DNA of 64,000 bases from assembly GCA_965243695.1 (NCBI GenBank), contig CBDEWC010000009.1, positions 62,001-126,000 of the forward strand, given 5' to 3'. A program made the position numbers and the translations under genes. Positions within the stretch are counted from its first letter, which is position 1. The number at the start of each line of letters is the position of its first letter. A model generated the notes under the pieces. That model worked only from the letters and a program-made list of their open reading frames with translations. It was not told the DNA's origin and searched no databases. Below are positions 60,525 through 64,000 of this stretch, one piece after another. This stretch comes from JAKVCB01 sp965243695. GTDB taxonomy: Bacteria; Planctomycetota; Planctomycetia; Pirellulales; Lacipirellulaceae.

Positions 60525-62111
60525 CTATAAGAGTAACATAATCGTTCCGTACATGAGCCCGATTGCCAGTAGTAGGGTGGCGCTCATCCATTTTGCTTGG
60601 TTTGATAACGGCAAAGTGGCGGGTGCGGCTATCTGTTGGCGATGAGGTACTGCCAGGCTGACGCAACCTACGACAAGTACGGTAACTGCGAAATTAATGA
60701 GTGCGTTAAAAAAAGCAGGTTCTGCTGCAAGTCCTGACAACTTCCCCTGTTGGTCAAGCAGTGCGAGGAGCATGGCAGAAGCGTAGCCTGCCCCTAGTCC
60801 GGTAAGCGCCGCCTGGTAGCTGCAGCGCTTCCAGCACGCTCCCAATACGGTGACTGCCCCCAGGGGGGGCATGAGGAAGGAGATGATCTTGGCGATCGAT
60901 ACAAACATACTGTCGTTCAGCGAAAAGTAATAGGCGGTGAGGACCCCAATGAGGGCCAATCCAATTCCGGCATAATGTGACACTCGAAGCTGGTGTTTGT
61001 TTGAAGCTGCCGGGTTGTAGATGCCAACATAGATGTCACGTGTGAACATGGTACAAAACGCATTCAGCGTGGAGTCGACACTCGAGAAGACTCCCGAAAG
61101 GAGTCCGACGATGGCCACTCCGTAAAGTCCTGGGGGCAGGAATTCGCGGAGGATCATGGGGGCTGCGTAGTCCGCCTTGTCGAGGTCGGGGAAGCATGCG
61201 ATTGCTGCCAGCCCTGGAAAAATAGCAACCAGTGGCACCAGTAGGGCATACCAGAAGCCGGCCCCAAGGTAGGCGACGGCCGCTTCGCTGTCGTTGCGAG
61301 TCGAAAGGGGCCGCTGTACGAGTTGGGCATCGCAACTCCAGAAGGTGAGGGCCATTGCCAGATGTCCAAAAAACAAAAATCCGATGGGTCCAAACGGTGT
61401 GTCGGATGACCACAGGCTGGCTTTGGCTGGGGGGATTTTATGCAACAACTCCAGTGGTCCTCCGACGGTGATCCAGAGAATGATGCACACGACAACCAGT
61501 GGAAAGAGCATGAAAAAAAGTTGGATAACGTCCGTTGCCACCACAGCCCGAAATCCTCCCATCAGGGTGTAGGCCGCGGCAATGGTCGTAACAAGCACAA
61601 TCGAAATGCCAAGTGGCCAGCCAACCAGAGTGTTTAGGATGAGCGAGCCTGCGTAGATATAAAGGCCCAGTCCGAATGGCATCCAAACGAGGATCCAGGC
61701 GATATTGTAAATATTGCCCACCAAGGGACCGTATCTCTTGGCGAGCCAGCCACCAAGGGTATAGACCTTGGCGGCCCGCAGTTTGCGCATGACGACAAGC
61801 CCTAGAAAACAAATCACGATTGCCGTGTGAAGTGGAAAATGGACCATTACCACCCCTACTAGGTAGACGGCCCCCGCCCAGCCCAGAAAGTCGTTGGCGT
61901 TCAGGTTACTCGCCACCGTAGAGCAGGAGGCGAGCCAGCCGGGAATGCTGCGACCCGCCAGAAAGGATTCAGCCGGGTTTTCCGACGCTTGTCCACGAAA
62001 CCGGTAACCCCAATAGAGGACTCCGGCTACGTAAAACAAAACCATCAGCCATTCATTCGCCAGTAGCGGACGGGGCTCAAAACCAGTAGCTGCCACGGAG
62101 AATGGGGTCAT
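60525..62111 (-). CDS. Sodium:solute symporter (SSS family)
   Basis: A 528-residue integral membrane protein with about 13-14 transmembrane helices, of the sodium-driven sugar/amino-acid/organic-acid symporter family. Characteristic segments are ESFLAGRSIPGWLASCSTVASNLNANDFLGWAGAVY, LGIVL-like IVLVTTIAAAYTLMGGFRAVVATDVIQLF, ALTFWSCDAQLVQRPLSTRNDSEA and GVFSSVDSTLNAFCTMFTRDIY. The start is probably ATG 62111 (MTPFSVAATGFEP); a TTG at 62141 adds ten residues. It is in a run with PhyH upstream (24-54 bp) and a 68-aa protein 2 bp downstream. It likely imports a product of the secreted enzymes here. Confidence 0.92.
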   Translation of the reverse strand: MTPFSVAATGFEPRPLLANEWLMVLFYVAGVLYWGYRFRGQASENPAESFLAGRSIPGWLASCSTVASNLNANDFLGWAGAVYLVGVVMVHFPLHTAIVICFLGLVVMRKLRAAKVYTLGGWLAKRYGPLVGNIYNIAWILVWMPFGLGLYIYAGSLILNTLVGWPLGISIVLVTTIAAAYTLMGGFRAVVATDVIQLFFMLFPLVVVCIILWITVGGPLELLHKIPPAKASLWSSDTPFGPIGFLFFGHLAMALTFWSCDAQLVQRPLSTRNDSEAAVAYLGAGFWYALLVPLVAIFPGLAAIACFPDLDKADYAAPMILREFLPPGLYGVAIVGLLSGVFSSVDSTLNAFCTMFTRDIYVGIYNPAASNKHQLRVSHYAGIGLALIGVLTAYYFSLNDSMFVSIAKIISFLMPPLGAVTVLGACWKRCSYQAALTGLGAGYASAMLLALLDQQGKLSGLAAEPAFFNALINFAVTVLVVGCVSLAVPHRQQIAAPATLPLSNQAKWMSATLLLAIGLMYGTIMLLL

Positions 62112-62165
62112 GGAAACCGAAGAAATGTCTGGAAGTTCCAAAAAGGTTGCTGGCAGAACAGAGCA

Positions 62166-63011
62166 TTAGCTCGAAGCCTGATCGGGCCTGGAAGTCCGTA
62201 AATCCTGCTCGGAATAAAAATCAGCATCTTTGTTTGTCGCACGGGCACCGACTGCTTTGATTTTCGAGTCGTCAACCTTTTCAAGGGGCGTGTAGCGGGC
62301 GTGCTTGATGTCCTTGTAGGGGTCGTTGTGCACGGCGTTGTAAACACACCGCAAGGCCCAGCGGGGATTTTCACTCAGGTTGGCGTCAGAGCGATGCAGG
62401 ATATTGCCGTGAAAAAAAACTGCCGTACCAGCCGGCATTTCACAATAGACCAGTTCCATTCGCTCCAGAATTGCCGCGACGCGCTCGGCATCAATGCTGG
62501 TCTGGGTGCTTCCCTTTTTTGTTTGTTCGACGTGGTCGAGGCGTCCCAGTCGATGAGAACCCTTCACGACCTGAAGGCAGCCATTTTCTTTGCTCTGTTG
62601 GTCGATGGCAATCATCACGGCAACAATATCGGGAAAGAGGCAGCCATAGTGATACCAGTACCCGTAGTCCTGGTGCCATTCCCAGGCTCCACCTACCTTT
62701 GGCTCTTTAAGCATCATGGTCGAGTGGTAGTGATACACCTCGGCATCCAGCAATTGTTCGACCCGATCGACAACCTTATGGCTCCGAGAAATCATGCCGT
62801 AGAGGTCATCTCCCGGATGGTCCCAGAGAGCAAGCTTGGAATTTCGGCCACTGGTATCTTTGACATTGTGGGCATTGCCCATCAGGACATAATCTTTTTG
62901 CGAGGCCTCTTGCAGTAAGCCGATTTCTTCCTGGTCAAGAAAGTTGTCCACCATGAGGAAGCTGTCGCGGTGGAATTGAAGGACTTCAGCATCAGAGAAT
63001 GGAGTCGTCAT
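62166..63011 (-). CDS. Phytanoyl-CoA dioxygenase-like (PhyH) protein
   Basis: A 281-residue Fe(II)/2-oxoglutarate-dependent dioxygenase. The metal site is HQDYGYWYH (H-x-D) and the distal histidine in FFHGNILHRSDAN, with the 2-oxoglutarate-binding arginine probably in NPRWALRCVY. Also typical are VDNFLDQEEIGLLQEA and LFPDIVAVMIAIDQQSKENGCLQVVKGSH. The start ATG 63011 (MTTPFSDAEVLQF) is used, the open extension being weak. Its substrate is unknown; such genes are often linked to hydroxylation of small molecules including sugars or alkaloids. It leads the tightly spaced run with the symporter. Confidence 0.88.
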   Translation of the reverse strand: MTTPFSDAEVLQFHRDSFLMVDNFLDQEEIGLLQEASQKDYVLMGNAHNVKDTSGRNSKLALWDHPGDDLYGMISRSHKVVDRVEQLLDAEVYHYHSTMMLKEPKVGGAWEWHQDYGYWYHYGCLFPDIVAVMIAIDQQSKENGCLQVVKGSHRLGRLDHVEQTKKGSTQTSIDAERVAAILERMELVYCEMPAGTAVFFHGNILHRSDANLSENPRWALRCVYNAVHNDPYKDIKHARYTPLEKVDDSKIKAVGARATNKDADFYSEQDLRTSRPDQASS

Positions 63012-63311
63012 CAAAAAGGGTTCCAGTGGTAGAGTGTAAATTATGGTAGTGGGTCCAAAGTTATTTCTTGCGGCAAGTTGGCTGCCAGATCGATTTGCAT
63101 TCGCTGGCACAGGCCCACTGAGGGTAGCACGATTTGGCGTGAATGTTGAGAGGGTGTGTAAAAAAGAGACACACCTTTAGGGGGAAGCGAGTTTTCGGGC
63201 AAAGGTGACAAATCCGTCGCAGTGATCGGCTTTCTTTCCACGTTCTGTATCGATTGTGCCTGGCGATTGGTCCATCGCAGCTTGCCACACCGTATGAAAG
63301 GCTTGGAGGTC
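63012..63311. other. Intergenic region between MFS and PhyH genes
   Basis: About 300 bases. A GGTGTGT - AAAAAAGAG - ACACACC inverted repeat sits at 63153-63175, a 7-bp stem that could mark the end of the MFS transcript, although neither side has a T-run. No gene is seen. Confidence 0.4.
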
Positions 63312-64000
63312 TCAGGAATCCTGTTGGTAGTGGACCGGGTCGACGGGGCGAATGAAGAGATTTGCCACGAGCGCTGCTCCCAATAGGACAGCCATCACAA
63401 ACATCGTCGAGTTGTAAACGGTGCTCGACGGATCGACAGTTCCGGTAGGCGCAATTTCCATCAAACGAGAGATCGTAACCGTTTTCGAACGAACCAGTGG
63501 TTCAAGTTGCGAAACAGGAGCCCCGAAAATATTTTGAAACCGCTGGGGGTCGATGGTGGGTACCAACTCATCAATGGCCCCCCGGATTGACCGCTGGCGT
63601 AGCCACGTGATGCACCAGGGGCCTAACACCCCGGCGGCGCTCCAGGCAGTGAGTAGTCTTCCGTGAATTCCGCCGACAAACCGTGTTCCAAACAGGTCTG
63701 CCAGGTAGGCCGGGATCGTGGCAAAGCCACCTCCGTAAAGAGTGAAGATAAGCATCACGGCCGCGTAAAAAATGATCAGCCAACCCACACCTGGGGCTGT
63801 GCTGACGCCGAGGGCGGTCAGGGGGATCAGCAGGTAGAGCACCATACCCAACACAAAAAACAGGGTGTAGGTCGTCTTTCGGCCCAAGGTGTCCGAAGCA
63901 CTTGCCCAGAAAAAACGCCCCAGCATGTTGAAGACGCTGATCATCAAGACAAATGTAGCCGCAAAGCTACCGCTCACGATGTTTGGGAGCGTGCTGCCAA
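63312..64000 (-). CDS. Major facilitator superfamily permease, C-terminal part
   Basis: The C-terminal part (about 229 residues) of an MFS transporter of the oxalate/formate-antiporter-like OFA group. It runs off the right edge of the window; upstream codons read ...STLPNIVSGSFAATFVLMIS in frame. Several hydrophobic helices follow: MLGRFFWASASDTLGRKTTYTLFFVLGMVLY contains the cytoplasmic loop motif GR...SDxxGRK, then LIIFYAAVMLIFTLYGGGFATIPAYLADLFG. A hydrophilic insert of about 45 residues (RSIRGAIDELVPTIDPQRFQN) occurs before the last helix. The substrate is unknown. It ends 300 bp before PhyH and may be separate from the downstream run. Confidence 0.83.
   Translation of the reverse strand, partial: GSTLPNIVSGSFAATFVLMISVFNMLGRFFWASASDTLGRKTTYTLFFVLGMVLYLLIPLTALGVSTAPGVGWLIIFYAAVMLIFTLYGGGFATIPAYLADLFGTRFVGGIHGRLLTAWSAAGVLGPWCITWLRQRSIRGAIDELVPTIDPQRFQNIFGAPVSQLEPLVRSKTVTISRLMEIAPTGTVDPSSTVYNSTMFVMAVLLGAALVANLFIRPVDPVHYQQDS

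Noticed and set aside
62112..62141. TTG start of the symporter at 62141
   Set aside because: Adds ten residues without ribosome binding site; the ATG at 62111 is simpler, though neither start is strong.

Overview
The window looks like chromosomal DNA of a planctomycete, most likely a Rhodopirellula/Blastopirellula-type member of the Pirellulales. The evidence is a paired DUF1549/DUF1553 cytochrome-c-motif protein and DUF1501 protein (27.8-32.3 kb), an LEPRLLLS N-terminal motif on a secreted protease, dockerin-like calcium repeats and two PEP-CTERM sorting tails. Intergenic spaces are long, most genes are single or in short runs, and there is no phage, plasmid, insertion sequence or CRISPR array. 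This assignment is inferred from protein content; no rRNA gene is present.

Layout. 0-4 kb: sparse, with the 5' end of an exported protein, a PEP-CTERM protein and about 1.5 kb without a convincing gene that contains a hairpin-dense stretch (about 3480-3870). 4-10 kb: nadC, a ComEA-like protein, uvrB, a repeat-rich lipoprotein, a small secreted protein, a 13-bp x 7 minisatellite and tRNA-Cys. 10-18 kb: a phosphodiesterase-TPR-sulfotransferase fusion, hisG, an HU protein behind three 24-bp repeats, and an exported MsrA-MsrB fusion. 18-22 kb: a corrinoid methyl-transfer cluster (UroD/MtaA-like methyltransferase, homocysteine methyltransferase, cobalamin-binding protein, four-cysteine small protein), preceded by an unknown protein with two FPCR-x2-H motifs. 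22-27.6 kb: four oxidoreductases and a double-ACT regulator. 27.8-33.7 kb: the DUF1549/DUF1501 pair, tRNA-Gln and a methyltransferase. 33.8-42 kb: subtilase, HpaI-type aldolase, secreted endonuclease-like protein, FHA-GAF-SpoIIE phosphatase and BON protein. 42-50 kb: serC-serA, ClC antiporter/channel and aconitase. 50-56 kb: three small membrane proteins, a Spy/CpxP-like protein, DinB-like protein, a transsulfuration enzyme and a J-domain/leucine-rich protein. 56-64 kb: a minus-strand run of MFS permease, PhyH dioxygenase, sodium:solute symporter, 68-aa membrane protein, secreted beta-helix-like protein and GH116-like glycosidase, probably for glycan-derived substrate uptake and breakdown.

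Several genes fit together. The corrinoid cluster resembles a dispersed methionine-synthase-like system feeding methyl groups to homocysteine. serC and serA give serine, a one-carbon source. The 56-62 kb genes are tightly spaced and probably co-transcribed.

The most unusual pattern across the window is at least eight non-genic or junction loci holding short tandem duplications (13-24 bp, 2-7 copies). Several sit directly upstream of start codons. A 22-bp perfect palindrome also lies inside the iron-dependent alcohol dehydrogenase gene.
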